A stretch of 64,000 bases of DNA from Pollenia angustigena. Its lineage: Eukaryota > Arthropoda > Insecta > Diptera > Polleniidae. The stretch lies in NCBI GenBank assembly GCA_930367215.1, contig OV884059.1, positions 155,804,511 to 155,868,510 of the forward strand. The letters are read 5' to 3'. This document shows positions 44,636 through 55,719 of this stretch, piece after piece (position 1 is the stretch's first letter; each line of letters begins with the position of its first letter). The position numbers and the translations under genes were made by a program. Below the pieces are notes generated by a model. It was not told where the DNA came from, searched no databases, and was given only the letters and a program-made list of their open reading frames with translations.

Positions 44636-45206
44636 CAGTACTATTCGTTTATAGTCACTGCGCTTATAGTCACATTACCGATATAGTCGATTTTATCTGT
44701 TTATTTTGCAGCTATAAGCTAATTTAATATAAAGAATTAACGTTATAGTCCATTTAGAGATATAAGCATATTTGCCATATATGCCATTTATCAACAGTAG
44801 TCAAAGGGAAAAGTAAAGCAAATGAATGGCGTTATAGTCACATTAGCAACATTTACTTAGTTCTTTTTAGTTTTCGAATCAAAAATCCATCCAAAGAAAG
44901 AATGAATTAAATCATTTAATTTTTGTCATCAACTCTCTACTCGTAAAAAATTAGTTTTTGCCGTTGGTATCAGTTATTATTTTAACTTTTTTTTATACAG
45001 TATGTAACACTGTTGTAAGACCATAAGCCTGATGTCGGTGTAATTTATATTAATTTTTTATTTCCTTTATTTACATAACTTGATTATATTCGAATTCGGT
45101 ATTATGCGTCATGGTGGCATATATGTGAATTAGCCTTAGTCACATTAGCGATATATTCCACGTTATGGTTGCAACTAAAGGATGTGACTATAAGCGAAAA
45201 GTACTG
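44636..45206. mobile_element. Pogo/Tigger-like MITE, TIR CAGTACT..TCG.TTATAGTCAC
   Basis: CAGTACTATTCGTTTATAG at 44636 mirrors CTATAAGCGAAAAGTACTG ending 45206, with TA on both sides. TATAGTCACATTA words recur within. No transposase. Confidence 0.88.
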
Positions 45207-45254
45207 TACAACAATTAACTACTGCTTTTCTAACGTCTATTGAAAATTTCTTTT

Positions 45255-45292
45255 TCAACTGAGTTGAGTTGTAAACCGTAATAGGGGCCTTA
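45255..45292 (-). mobile_element. Single end of the GGCC..TATTACGG MITE family
   Basis: CAACTGAGTTGAGTTGTAAA and CCGTAATAGGGGCC match, inverted, the left arm of the element at 36476. The other end is missing. Confidence 0.6.
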
Positions 45293-45859
45293 AGTAAAAA
45301 CAACAACTATAAACAGTGAGTTTATCTTTTATAACAGTCCCGGCTACAATTGGCCTTAATTGGAAAAGAAAAAACAAAAATAAAAACAAATTACATACTT
45401 TATTTTATTTTGCCAGTTCAGTTTTATTTACACTGCCACATGCATATTAGTTATCAAAGTTTTTCTTGGGATTAAAAAATATAATTAATCGACAAGGATT
45501 CGTTTAAATGTGCTAAATTCCCATTTCATACTATTGATTATTGTTATTATTATTTTTTGCATTTTAAATATGTTCTTTAGTGGTAATATTTTATCTCGTC
45601 CCATTTTTATTCAAGAGTATATTTGACAGTTCAAAGCGGGAACTTTCTCACAAAAATTTTACACACACTTTTTCTGTAAATTGACGAGTAATTTCCTTAA
45701 GTGAAAGCTAATACATACTCGCCAAAAATTTTGCAGACGCAGTTAAAAGAGAAACAGTTATTTGTTTTAATTTCTGGCATTTTTGTTTAATTTCTCACAT
45801 TTCAATCGAAAAGTTTTTCGACGCAAGAGTTACAAAACATGGGCATAGATTTTAATATA
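45293..45859. other. No gene recognised
   Basis: A+T-rich, nothing supported. Confidence 0.4.
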
Positions 45860-46440
45860 GTATTTATAACAAATATAGCCAGAATAGTTCAGCCTGATCG
45901 GAACACAAATGGCTGAGATATGAGCAAAAACAAAAACCACGACAGCCTCTAATTCCGTTTTTAATTTTTTTTTTTGTTATGTATACACGTCTGGAGAATG
46001 GCAAGAACCAAAATAAGGTACATGCATCTTGGTTTTCAATAGACAACATCCGACAAAATGTAAGTGGGATTGGAGAAGTGGGCGTGGCACAAAATAGATT
46101 TGTTATATCTTAACTTAAGATAAGAGAAAAATTGGTATAATACACAACCTCTCTCAAAAAAAGGGCGGGATTAGAGAAGTGGGCGTGACACCATCTGTGC
46201 AAAGACATAACAGGCCTCTGTCTTTATGAAGAACGGCAAAGTCAAAGTTTCCAAATTAGGTACAAGCATCTTGGTTATCCATTCACAACATCCGCTAAAA
46301 TAAGGGCGGGATTGGAGAAGTGGGCATTTCACAAAATAGCTTAATTTATATCTAAAGAACGGTATTTATACAACTTTCAGTTGTTATTGCAACATGGTGA
46401 AGGGTAAATATGATTTGGCATAGCCGTAAAAAGCACTCTT
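45860..46440. repeat. Repeat fragment with GATTGGAGAAGTGGGCGTG units
   Basis: GGATTGGAGAAGTGGGCGTGG-like phrases occur near 46068, 46172 and 46309, with CATGCATCTTGGTTTTCAAT-like words before two of them. The build resembles the repeat at 14.2-15.1 kb, with GTGGGCG boxes, but direct similarity is low. Confidence 0.55.
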
Positions 46441-46506
46441 ACTTTCTTTTTTCAGCTGTATTTTATTTTTGTATTTTATTAAAGTTTTTGATAATTTTAT
46501 ATTAAA

Positions 46507-47446
46507 ACAAGTTAGAGTGATATATTCGGCTGTGCCGAATCTTTGATACCCTCCACCGGCAGTTCGAATGTTTAAGGAGTAATATCTGTATGATGTTATT
46601 ATTATCTTAAACTGTGACGATTTGTTATTAATTATGATTTTATGCGACTAAACTGTTTTCCGGTGGTAGGGTTTATATGGGGCCTAGGGTAAATCGATCA
46701 TCACGAAATTTCACAGCGTCATTTCTAGTCCTTTAAAACTTTGACGTACCAATTTCTGTTATGATAGCATTATAAATTATGGTTTTAGGTGTACTAAACT
46801 GTTTTCCGGTAGTAGGGTTTCTATGGGGCCTTGGGTAAATTATGTACCGATCTTCACGAAATTTCACAGTATCATTTCTAGTCCTAAAAAACTGTGACGT
46901 ACCAAATTTTGTTACGCTAGCGTTATTTTTTACGGTTTTAGGCGTACTAAACTGTTTTCCGGGAGAAGTGTTTATATGGGGCTTAGGGTAAATTATGGAC
47001 GGATCTTCACGAAATTTAATAGCGTGATTTCCAGGCAAATAAAACAAATTTTTGTAAAATCTTATCTCATTCCGTGCCTTGTTCCAGCATTTATGTTATT
47101 TTTTGTAACAAAATTATCTTTTTTTTTAGGTGGTGGTTCCACATTTTGATTCATAGCTCTGGTCCTACTTAACCGATTCTGCTGGATTTCAATCCCAAAC
47201 TGCTTAGGATAACTACAAGCAATTTGGCACCAAGTTTGTTCATTTCTTTTGAGTTGTTCGAAAGTGAGCGTGTTTTCAACAGACGGACAGACGGACAGAC
47301 AGACGGACATAGCTAAATCGACTTAGAATTATTCAAGGACCCAGAATATAGACACTTTATAGGGTCTGAGATGAATAATAAAAAAGTTTCACACGGAATG
47401 ACAAACTTAATATACCCTCTTCACAACTAATTGTGGTGGAGGGTAT
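46507..47446 (-). mobile_element. Helentron/DINE-like element, copy 4
   Basis: Hairpin end first (TTCGGCTGTGCCGAA, about 46525-46540) and GTGGTGGAGGGTATA last (47432-47446). About three diverged 153-bp units. It contains the GACGGACAGACGGACAG tract near 47284-47306. The minus-strand frames over it follow the repeat. Confidence 0.85.
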
Positions 47447-49575
47447 AACAAAAAAGATATTGAGCGTAATTAAATAAAAATTGGCTAAAAATTTATTTAG
47501 TTCATCACGTTCAGCGGCAGGCTTTGATTTTTGTTTAAAGTATTTTTTGACGTAAACGGTGATGTAATTTCCATTTTAGTTCTAATGTTGTATTTGTTGC
47601 CGTAAGGATGCCACCTGCTTATTCCATCATGGTAGGTATCAATTAAATAATTTTTTATGTTAACAACATTTTTTGCAGTTGTGTTGTTGATATAAGTAAA
47701 CGTTTAATTCACTTGATAAAATTTTTAATTAAAATTGTTTTTTTTTTTTTTTTGAATACTGATTTACTTGAAGAAAAAAACTGCCGAGAAGTTTTTCTGT
47801 ATAGTGTTAACAAAATAATTTGTCTCACTGTAACATACATACTATATACATTTATATTGCTTTTTTTATTGAAACCAAATTATAAAGGTTTATGTATGAC
47901 TGGAATATGTGGAAATTTTGAAAAAAAAAAAATTAAACAAAATTGTGTGTAAATGCAATTATTTGCATTTTTACTGTTTATTCACTGGCTGATGTTGGTT
48001 AGTTCACTTTTTTTTCTTATTTGTTGGTTTTTGTCGGTTTTTTTTTTTTATTATTTTGGCCACATTAAGTCTACAAAAGACTCGACGACTACAATAAAGA
48101 AGTATTAAAACTTGAGTAACAATTAAATTGTCGTCTGTCTTGCAGTAATTCATAGTAAATTGTACTTATGCGACTGAGTGTATGTGTAAATATTTGCAAA
48201 GAAAAAATGGTGATGATGTATGATGTTTTCAAATGGATAGATGGTTGAATGGATGGTTGGTTGGTTGGTAGGAAAAGGCTTGAATTGCATGTATGTCTCA
48301 CAATTATTAAACAACTCAACAACATCGTCATCATCTCCATTAACATCTTTTGATTTAAAAACAGAAAAGCCTTCCCCCCTCTACCTTGCCTAACCCACAA
48401 CAACGAAAACAACAACAACCATAACAAGAAATAAAAACAAAACAGCACTTTGCCATTTGGCCTCTAACCAACCTTAAGATTTCATCATGGTACTCGTACA
48501 TTTCATATTTAAACATGAATGAATAAAGGAATAGATGGATGTCTATATGTTTTATTTACTACAATTGTTGTTTGTAAGCCATTCATTGTCTAACCAACAC
48601 CACAAGCAGCCAACCAACCCAGTCACCACCAACCACTACCATCATCATCGTCTGCTTCATCAGCAATCGCATCTTCAATTTTCACATGCTTAAAGTTAAA
48701 GAAGAAGCCGAAAATGGATTTTCATCTCCACATTATTCATACGTTATGGAGTCTAACTACAATGAATGCAGTCGTCGGCAACAATTATAATTGCATTAAA
48801 ATTTAATTTTATTACCAGTACAAATTGAAATGAGTTTTTTTTTTTTTGTGAAAAATATGCGCATGTAGATATGAAAATATCTGAAAAATTATTGTGGGTC
48901 AAGATGATTTTAGACATAAAATTAAGATTTATTTTTTAATTTTAGTCTTAAAATTAACAAAAGATAATGAAAAACTTTGTTTAAAGTGATTCGGAAAAGA
49001 TTTCATAAAAAGCTAAAAATGTAGACAACAAAAAAACTTTTTGTGAGAAATGTTACTTGTGACTTTATAAGAGAAAAAGGGATGACTAGACTTCAGAAGG
49101 GTTGGACTCTTTAACAATCTGTAGAAACTATGAAGATCACCAGCTCTATTCTAAATAAAGAAAAGTCTTTTTTCTACTTTAAGAGACTTTCTTTTTCATC
49201 GACACCAAAACAACTTCCGATGATATTTCCCTTTCGGTAGCTCTATCCGGAGAAAATACTTTATATCACCTAAGTATCTCTTCTTGCTTACAATCTCTTA
49301 TTTGTCTAAAGATATATCTCTCTTTCACAATCTCCATTACTGTTGGGATCTGAAAATTCTTAAATTGTACCGTCTCAATGGCAAAATTGTACCAAATTGA
49401 CATAAATTGTACAAAAACTTCGGTGGAAAATAAAAAAGTCATTGTAGGCAATTTTTATGCCAATACCAACATTTATAATGAAGTTACGGCATTAAAAGCT
49501 TTCCGAGAGTAGTATCGGTAAATATGGACCGATTTCAGTAAAATATTGTAAGATCATTTAGATTGTAAGATGATT
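47447..49575. other. Largely non-repetitive DNA
   Basis: It includes GGTT/GATG microsatellite-like stretches (48238-48272), T tracts, CAA-rich DNA (48395-48425) and one half of a diverged direct repeat (48881-48990). It is comparatively free of transposon ends, so it may be a slowly changing spacer or intron. No exon is supported. Confidence 0.4.
48881..48990 (+). repeat. Diverged direct repeat, left copy (partner at 51316)
   Basis: TTGTGGGTCAAGATGATTTT, ATAAAATTAAGATTTATTTT and AATTAACAAAAGATAAT recur in the same order at 51316-51410 with substitutions and small indels. Confidence 0.7.
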
Positions 49576-49670
49576 TAGATTGCAATGGTGTCGGTTCGGG
49601 CATATACTCCGAGCAGCTAAACTGGAGCATTCCTATAAGGCTGTCGGACCACTGCAGTGTCATCCAGGCC

Positions 49671-49864
49671 GAGATAATGGCCATCCACACAGCCGCGAGA
49701 CGCATCCTGTACGGTGATATATCTGGAAGGGATATTCACATTATTACCGATAGCAAGGCGGCCATAAGAGATAATGGCCATCCACACAGCCGCGAGACGC
49801 ATCCTGTACGGTGATATATCTGGAAGGGATATTCACATTATTACCGATAGCAAGGCGGCCATAA
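49671..49864 (+). repeat. 97-bp tandem duplication inside the LINE
   Basis: GAGATAATGGCCATCCACAC begins at 49671 and again at 49768. The two 97-bp copies are essentially identical, so the event is recent. Because 97 is not a multiple of three it shifts the reading frame. Confidence 0.95.
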
Positions 49865-50310
49865 GATCCCTGGAAAATGAAACGAGAATTGTCCGAGAAT
49901 GCCGGATGTCTCTGGAGGAGATAGCGAGACATTCACTGGTCACCCTTAATTGGGTCCAAGACACAGGGACATACTGGGGAACTACATGGCGGATTCGTTG
50001 GCGTATGCAGGCACTAGCTTGAATCGAGACGGTTCAACATATAATGTAGGTGTTTCACTCCCAAGGAGTAAGCAACTCATGGCGCACAAGTTTCATATTA
50101 TCGCCAGTCAGAGGTGGCACGATGAAACTACCTGTGGGGAAACCAGGAAAATCTGGCCCATCATAGATGAAAAAAGGACACGGCGGGCATTACAGCTGTC
50201 CAGACATCATCTTAGTAACCTGATTGCAGTTATAATTGGCCACTGGCCCATTGGGAGGCACGCCCAGAGGCTGGGGCTCCCTTACAATGACTTATGTAGA
50301 AGTTGCGGCG

Positions 50311-50344
50311 AAGAGGAGGAGGAGGAGGAGGAGGAGGAGGAAGA
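50311..50344 (+). repeat. (GAG)n microsatellite inside the LINE zinc knuckle
   Basis: About eleven GAG/GGA triplets encode a run of Glu between the two halves of the C-x2-C...H-x4-C motif. The copy at 7.9 kb has only a short charged loop there. Confidence 0.9.
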
Positions 50345-50729
50345 GTCAACGGAACATCTTCTCTGTAATTGCCCGGCATTCGGAGATCTTAGACTCAAAA
50401 TGTTTGGTCGAAGAGCCCTTGGGGACAAAACTTGTCTCTCTGATGTTGATGTAAACCGGATCCACTCCTTTACTGAATCGACCGGATGGCTGCGTGGGAA
50501 CACTTGCAGCCAGATAACATAGGACCCATGGGAGACGGTGTGACATGGAAACACAACGGGAACTAATTAATGGACCCACGTGAGCTGTGCTTGATCACGG
50601 CTGCCAATGGAACCTAACCTAACCTAACCTAGATTGAAATAAAATAATTTTGCCCAAATTAAATCTTAATATCAACATAATACATTTTCAGTAGGCTTCG
50701 TACTTATAAATTGAAAGCAATGTACAAAA

Positions 50730-50930
50730 TTACCTTCCAAATTGCGACCTTCAATTTGCGCAAAAGATTAAATGCACAAAAAACCAATCAGCCTGCAGCC
50801 ATACTGCGGGACATCGTCGATCGGTATACTTAAAGTTGAGTCTAGAACCAATATTTTTTAGTGTTCACCCATCAGCACAAACGCTAAATACCCTCTTCAC
50901 TATTGTGGTGGGGGAATACAAAATAAAAAG
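50730..50930 (-). mobile_element. Helentron-like family B fragment
   Basis: CCAAATTGCGACCTTCAATT, GGACATCGTCGATCGGTATA and the end ATACCCTCTTCACTATTGTG match the last 250 bp of the element at 53826-54537. The rest is missing. Confidence 0.7.
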
Positions 50931-51315
50931 GAATACAAAATTTCTAGTTTCTTGTCAAAGGCAGACAAAAGTTTAGACAGTGTCACAAAAACAATAATGC
51001 AATTTTTGGTAGTTCTGGTCAGGGCTGGAGGTACGTTAATAAAAATTTTATTATTGAAAAGAAAAGTGAGTTAATCCACTTAAAAGAAATTTTAAAACTA
51101 CGTGGGTATTGTTTTAATTGTACCAAAAAAAGATGAATTGTACCAGTGTACCAATTAAGTTTCGATTGTACCAAATTTGGCACAATTGTACCACAAATCC
51201 TAGCAGTGATCTCCAGTTGAGTTGGTGTCTGTCTCTCTTTTGCCTAATATTTAACTAAAATTTTATTTATGGTTTTTTAAAAAATAAAAATGAAAAAATA
51301 TAAGCGAGAATTTAT
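50931..51315. other. No gene; AATTGTACC words
   Basis: AATTGTACCA-like words recur at about 51117-51195, as they do at 49375-49415, suggesting a shared decayed repeat on both sides of the LINE insertion. Confidence 0.45.
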
Positions 51316-51410
51316 GAAAATTAATGTGGGTCAAGATAATTTTTCGCATAAAATTAAGATTTATTTTAAAATTGCAATCTAAAAATTAACAACAGATAAT
51401 AAACAATGTT
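51316..51410 (+). repeat. Diverged direct repeat, right copy (partner at 48881)
   Basis: TGTGGGTCAAGATAATTTTT and ATAAAATTAAGATTTATTTT match the left copy 2.4 kb upstream. Confidence 0.7.
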
Positions 51411-51589
51411 TAAAGCATTTTTGACAAGATTTTTATTAAAGTTCGTAAAAAGTTAAAAGATGTAAAGAGTGTTTTTTTAGACGTATGGAACTTCTGATAG
51501 GAATAACTGTAAAACTAGCTGTCATACTAATGAAGTGTGTATGACTTTTTTCAGTGTACTTTGGCAAATCACCATGCAAAGACTAACAT

Positions 51590-51824
51590 TTAGGCTGGGT
51601 TTTTGAGATCTCAGTTAAACTAGGTTTAGTTAATCTGAAAATTGATTTGTGCCGCCAATACCAAGTTTTAAAACAAAATGTTGCCGGAGCAGCGCAGTCT
51701 TGCTTAAAATGTTGGTCTTTAATGAAATAATAGAACAAAAAATCAAATTTCACCGGAAAATCCGAGTTGCAGAGAACGTTAAACTAAGTTTAAACTTAAT
51801 CCCCTTCTCAAAAACCCGTCCTTA
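51590..51824. mobile_element. Harbinger-like MITE with TTA target duplication
   Basis: The element (51593-51821) begins GGCTGGGTTTTTGAGA and ends TCTCAAAAACCCGTCC, with inner words TTAAACTAGGTTTA/TTAAACTAAGTTTAAA. TTA lies on both sides (51590-51592 and 51822-51824). A 3-bp TTA duplication and GG ends suit PIF/Harbinger. Confidence 0.8.
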
Positions 51825-52429
51825 GAGGGTTCAATTTTCGTTTTTTTTTTCTAATAAATTACTTTATTGGCAACACTTGCATCATCTCCTGAAATGCCAT
51901 GGTCACATAAGGTACCGTTACGATTTTAAAGCAAAAACAATTTTATCGAAAGCGACAAACTTCATACAAAATAAAACTAAAAAAAACTATCTCCTGTAAA
52001 ATTGGATTTTTGGAGCTTAGGTATCTCAAATCTGGCGCAAAATTATCCGCAAAGTGTACACCTATCCAGTTCTGTAACGGACTAACAGCCTGTGCAACGA
52101 TTTCGAACGTTAACGTTCGAATAGAATATTACATTTAAAACAAAAACCAATTTTCGAATTTTGTTTTTGTTTTAAATATAATTTTCTATGCGAACGATGA
52201 CGTTCGACATCGTTAAACCGGCAGTAAATCAAAAAGTGTTTCGTTCCAAAGGTAACGGTAATAAACCAAGTCAATTGATCCAAAAATTAATGGCAGTTCA
52301 CTTACCCAAACTGAAAATATTTTCGAATTTTCTCTTTTGACTTGGTTCTTCAGCTCTGAACCCTCCATTTCTAGTTCATATTAATTCTTTGCACCAGGCC
52401 GTTACACTAGGATAGCGTTTTCAAGTCGT
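51825..52429. other. Mostly unrecognised; holds one palindromic unit
   Basis: GGTACCGTTACG (51911) and GGTAACGGTAAT (about 52251) could be the ends of an older inverted-repeat element enclosing the palindrome at 52098; the match is short. Confidence 0.35.
52098..52212. repeat. 115-bp palindrome
   Basis: CGATTTCGAACGTTAACGTT on the left is inverted in AACGATGACGTTCGACATCG on the right, and ACATTTAAAACAAAAAC mirrors GTTTTTGTTTTAAATAT. It is a near-complete hairpin with little loop. Confidence 0.8.
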
Positions 52430-53010
52430 CGAAATTTATTTCCAAAATTCGCGCTCTATTCGCCAAATTTATAGAGCAGTTCTTCAAGTTTACGAAGATG
52501 CTTAATTCTGGCTTAACGGGTATGTAAACAAACAGAATTGTTGAGTTTGGAGAGAGCACAATCCTAATGAGACTGTTGCGACTCCATCTCATCACATTTG
52601 TCTTTAATTTCGAAAGCGGTGCAAACATTACCGTGAATAACGATTGCTTCAGGCAAATGATTCGTCTTTGCAAATCATTTGGAGGATAAATGATTCCAAC
52701 CAGACTGCGCAACATGCCATACAGCACGTGAAACCATCATTTTGTTGAGCCAAACGTCTGAATTGGCCACCTCGTTTGTCTGATTTGATACCTTTGGATC
52801 ATTTTTTGAGCGGTGTATGTCAAATCTTTGGTCTATGCTGAAAAACCAGCAACGAGTGAACCCTTAGAAGCCAAAATTCCACGCGCTAATGACGAAGTTA
52901 GAAAGGGTATGGTGCAAACTTGCACCGACAGGATGTCGTTTATAAGGCCCGTCGGGGAGGCCATATGGCAGAAACTATTTTTAAACATGAAATGGCATAA
53001 AATTTGTGAG
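52430..53010 (+). pseudogene. Heavily decayed mariner transposase
   Basis: Fragments in three frames keep the mariner order: LNGYVNKQNC near 52512, NPNETVATPSHH near 52560, AQHAIQ near 52715, LNWPPRLSDLIPLDHF near 52762 (third Asp position) and a C-terminal GRRGGHMAETIFK-like block near 52955. Many stops and frameshifts. No TIRs found. It is older than the mariners at 31.6 and 33.7 kb. Confidence 0.75.
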
Positions 53011-53825
53011 CTAACAAAGCCGAAGATTTCGTCATTTTGTGGAATAAGTTCTGTTTTATTAAAACAAAAATTCTATTTATGTTTGCTTAAAACTTCAAAA
53101 AATATTTCTTCATTATCTGAAAACTACTTATGTATATGAAATAGTTTTAAAATATAAAGCTTAAATTTCATAATTTGCACGTCTTTTTTGGTGCTTATAA
53201 ACGAGAGCAATACAGATGCTTCAAAAAACCTCACCTTAGAAATATGGATATAAGCAAATATAGGCTTACAAACATGCAAAACAATATCGGCTGTTTTAAG
53301 TACCAAACTATAATTAAACAAATTGTGATGCACAACAGCGATAAATACTGCAGTTTATAAAGCTTAACTAAAAAAATAACTACAAATATTTAGTTTAACA
53401 AGGCCTAAACGTTTTTAATTTCAACGTTTTCCTTCACAGCTTTCAAATCACCTAATGACTAATTTTTCTTTGTTTGTTTATTGATAAATGTTATTTTAAA
53501 ATTCTAGGGACGCCTCCTAAATAAAATTATTTTACACCACATTAAACTAGAAAATGAGCCAGTAACTGATACTTTTAGTATTTCATTCATACCGCCAGGC
53601 ACTTTATTATCACATGAATGTGCCACATTTAAATAGTGTATGGGAGGGAATAGGAATGAAAATGATGATGACGATTAAAGAGAAGAACTTGTCCATTAGG
53701 GAGTACGTTTAGAATAAAGAAAATATTAGTAAAAGTTTACTACGACAAACAATACCCCAGTTTTTTTGTACTTTAGCTTTCAGTCCAATACGATTTGTAG
53801 TACTTTGTGTGATAAAGTTATAAAA
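53011..53825. other. No gene recognised
   Basis: A+T-rich with a few open frames on both strands that overlap each other; none has a domain. Confidence 0.45.
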
Positions 53826-54537
53826 AAACAAGTAAGAAAGTATAGTCGGTCAAGCCCGACCATATGATACCCTACACCACAGTATTAAAAAACACATCAT
53901 GCTTATATGTCCATATAAATATGGATTTATCTATGTTTATAAAACTTATTAAAATCGGGTTAAAAGTTTGTGAGGGGCAGAAATTGCCCCCTACCTCTCC
54001 TTGTGGTCCTATTTTTGAAAAACTGTACAGCTTATGTGTCTATATAGATATGGATCTATCTATGTTTTGAATTTCATTAAAATCGGTTTGAGAGGCAGAA
54101 ATTGGCCCTATCTCCCCTCGTGGTCCTATTTATTAAAAAATACATCCCTTTTGTGTCCATGAAGATATGGTTCTATGTTAGTTTTAAATTTTATTAAAAT
54201 CGGTTTGATAGTTTCTGAGAGGAAGAAATTTCCCCCTATCTTCACTCGTGGTCCTACGATTTGGCCCATTTTTAATGGGCTTGGTCCTTAAGTCAATAAG
54301 AACATATGTCCCAAATTTTATCAAATTATCTCCAAAATTGCGACCTGTACTTTGCGCACAAGGTTACATGGACAGCCAGCCTGCCAGCCAGCCGGACGGA
54401 CATCGTTTGTTCGACTCAGAAAGTGATTCTGAGTAGATCGGTATACTTTAAGGTGGGTCTAGGACCACTATTTTAAGGCGTTACACACATCAGCACAAAT
54501 GCATAATACCCTCTCCACTATTGTGGTGTGGGTATAA
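53826..54537 (-). mobile_element. Helentron-like element, family B
   Basis: The hairpin end comes first (AGTCGGTCAAGCCCGAC), then ATACCCTACACCAC. The last bases, GTGGTGTGGGTATA, are the inverse of that block. Internally there are three units of about 118 bp, each with ATTAAAATCGGTTTGA-like and TCGTGGTCCTA words. Near the right end are GACAGCCAGCCTGCCAGCC and GACGGACATCG. The same architecture as family A with unrelated sequence. Confidence 0.8.
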
Positions 54538-54570
54538 AGAGTATAAAAAGCGCCAAAAATATTTAAAGTA

Positions 54571-55719
54571 CCCAGTAAAAAATGTGTTCCAAAAAAAGCA
54601 GGTTTTTACTATGAAAATGCAAAATAGTCATTTACAAACCTGCTGATGGGATGAACGATTTTTATAAGAGGATTTTCGGTTTATAGGACTACTTTCCGCT
54701 AAAACAAAAATAAGCGCTTTTCTTAACCCAATGAAATTTGATTTTATTTAATAATTAAAGAACTTGTGTAGCTGTGAAAAGGGTTTTTAGAATTTCTGTG
54801 GTTACCGAGAAGGCCTCGCTGATATTCGCCTTGTAAATATTTGACTTTCGTTATCATACGTTTGTGTGTGTAGAATCTTTGTAAATTTTTTCGCTTTTAA
54901 ACCTTCTTTGTGAGGGGGCATGTTTGCATGGTAATACATCCCAGTAAACAATTTTAAGGTTTTCGGAAGCAAGAAAAGTACAAGAGCGCTGATATATGCG
55001 CTGGCTATTACATACTACTTAGAAGCAACAGGGAGGCGAATACCATTGAATTCAATTTTTAATATAAGTAAATGAAAATTATTTAATAGCTTCGCATAAT
55101 CCCTTATAAGTAAGCAGGTTGTAAGGGAGTAGTTGAAATGATTATTTAAAAGAAAAAATTTACGACCAAAGTTCAAAGTGCTTCCGTTAATCCCTTACAT
55201 GGAAGCACGTTGTATTGCAATGATTTCCAAATGTGTTTACGATTATTCCCGACATATAATCGAAAACAACAGATGCTTAAAATTACTTCTTTTTTATTAC
55301 GCAATCAGTCGGCAAATTGTTTTTGAGCAGAGAGGACGCAAGCAAATTTTTGTGTGGTCAATTACAAGATTTGTTGTTGTTTTCTTTTTAATTTGCGTAC
55401 AGTTTCGTTCTATTTTAAAAATTACATATTAACTGTGTTTGTTTTGCTTTTTGTTCTTTTGCATAAGTTTTTGCTTCTATACTGTTGTATACAGTATAAA
55501 AACAATTAATCAAAGGTATGAAAGCTGCGGTTTTTGGAAGCTTTTCCTTCACGGAATAATGTAAGCCATGAAAAACGCAGTGATTTTACAAAAAAGTAGT
55601 GCTTCCAAGTGGGAATTCGCCATATAAAAATCATGCCTCTTGTAACCAGGTTTGTAAGGGGGAATTGTGCTTCTCTCCCTTACAAACCTGCTTACCAGTA
55701 AGCACCATTTTTTACTGGG
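54571..55719 (+). mobile_element. MITE, TIR CCCAGTAAAAAATG, large copy
   Basis: CCCAGTAAAAAATG at 54571 is mirrored by CATTTTTTACTGGG ending 55719. AAGCAGGTTTTT and AAACCTGCTGATGGGATG near the left end match copy a at 37894-38329. The interior (54780-55560) is absent from copy a, so copy a is a deletion derivative. The frame at 55178-55432 has no recognised domain. Confidence 0.85.

Larger units (their letters stand above)
49587..50521 (+). pseudogene. LINE ORF2 end: RNase H plus zinc knuckle
   Basis: The RNase H domain removes RNA from the RNA-DNA hybrid. It begins GVGSGIYSEQLNWS, then CSVIQAEIMAIHTAAR (catalytic Glu) and IHIITDSKAAIRSLE (catalytic Asp). It ends HRDILGNYMADSLAYAG (late His and Asp) after a one-base frameshift near 49950-49960. 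A 97-bp tandem duplication (49671-49864) also breaks the frame. The last part (about 49950-50522) reads IIGHWPIGRHAQRLGLPYND, then CRSCG, a run of Glu, and STEHLLCNCPAF, the zinc knuckle. It ends in a stop at 50520. Dead on several counts. Confidence 0.9.
49576..50640 (+). mobile_element. 5'-truncated LINE insertion, second copy type, near-perfect TSD
   Basis: The insert (49587-50629) lies between TAGATTGCAAT (49576-49586) and TAGATTGAAAT (50630-50640), an 11-bp duplication with one mismatch. It starts inside an RNase H domain and ends with a CCTAA tandem tail of about four units (50612-50629). Like the insert at 7.7 kb it belongs to the R1/LOA/I-type LINEs with RNase H and a terminal zinc knuckle. 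It is a different subfamily, since the residues differ. Confidence 0.9.

Noticed and set aside
45864..46049. 61-codon frame (-)
   Set aside because: Lies within a dispersed repeat fragment and has no recognised domain.
50282..50579. Ser-rich frames (-) over the second LINE
   Set aside because: Shadow of the GAG microsatellite and the LINE frame on the opposite strand.
50612..50629. Telomere-like CCTAA tract
   Set aside because: It lies inside the target duplication of a LINE and is far too short for a telomere; read as the LINE tail.
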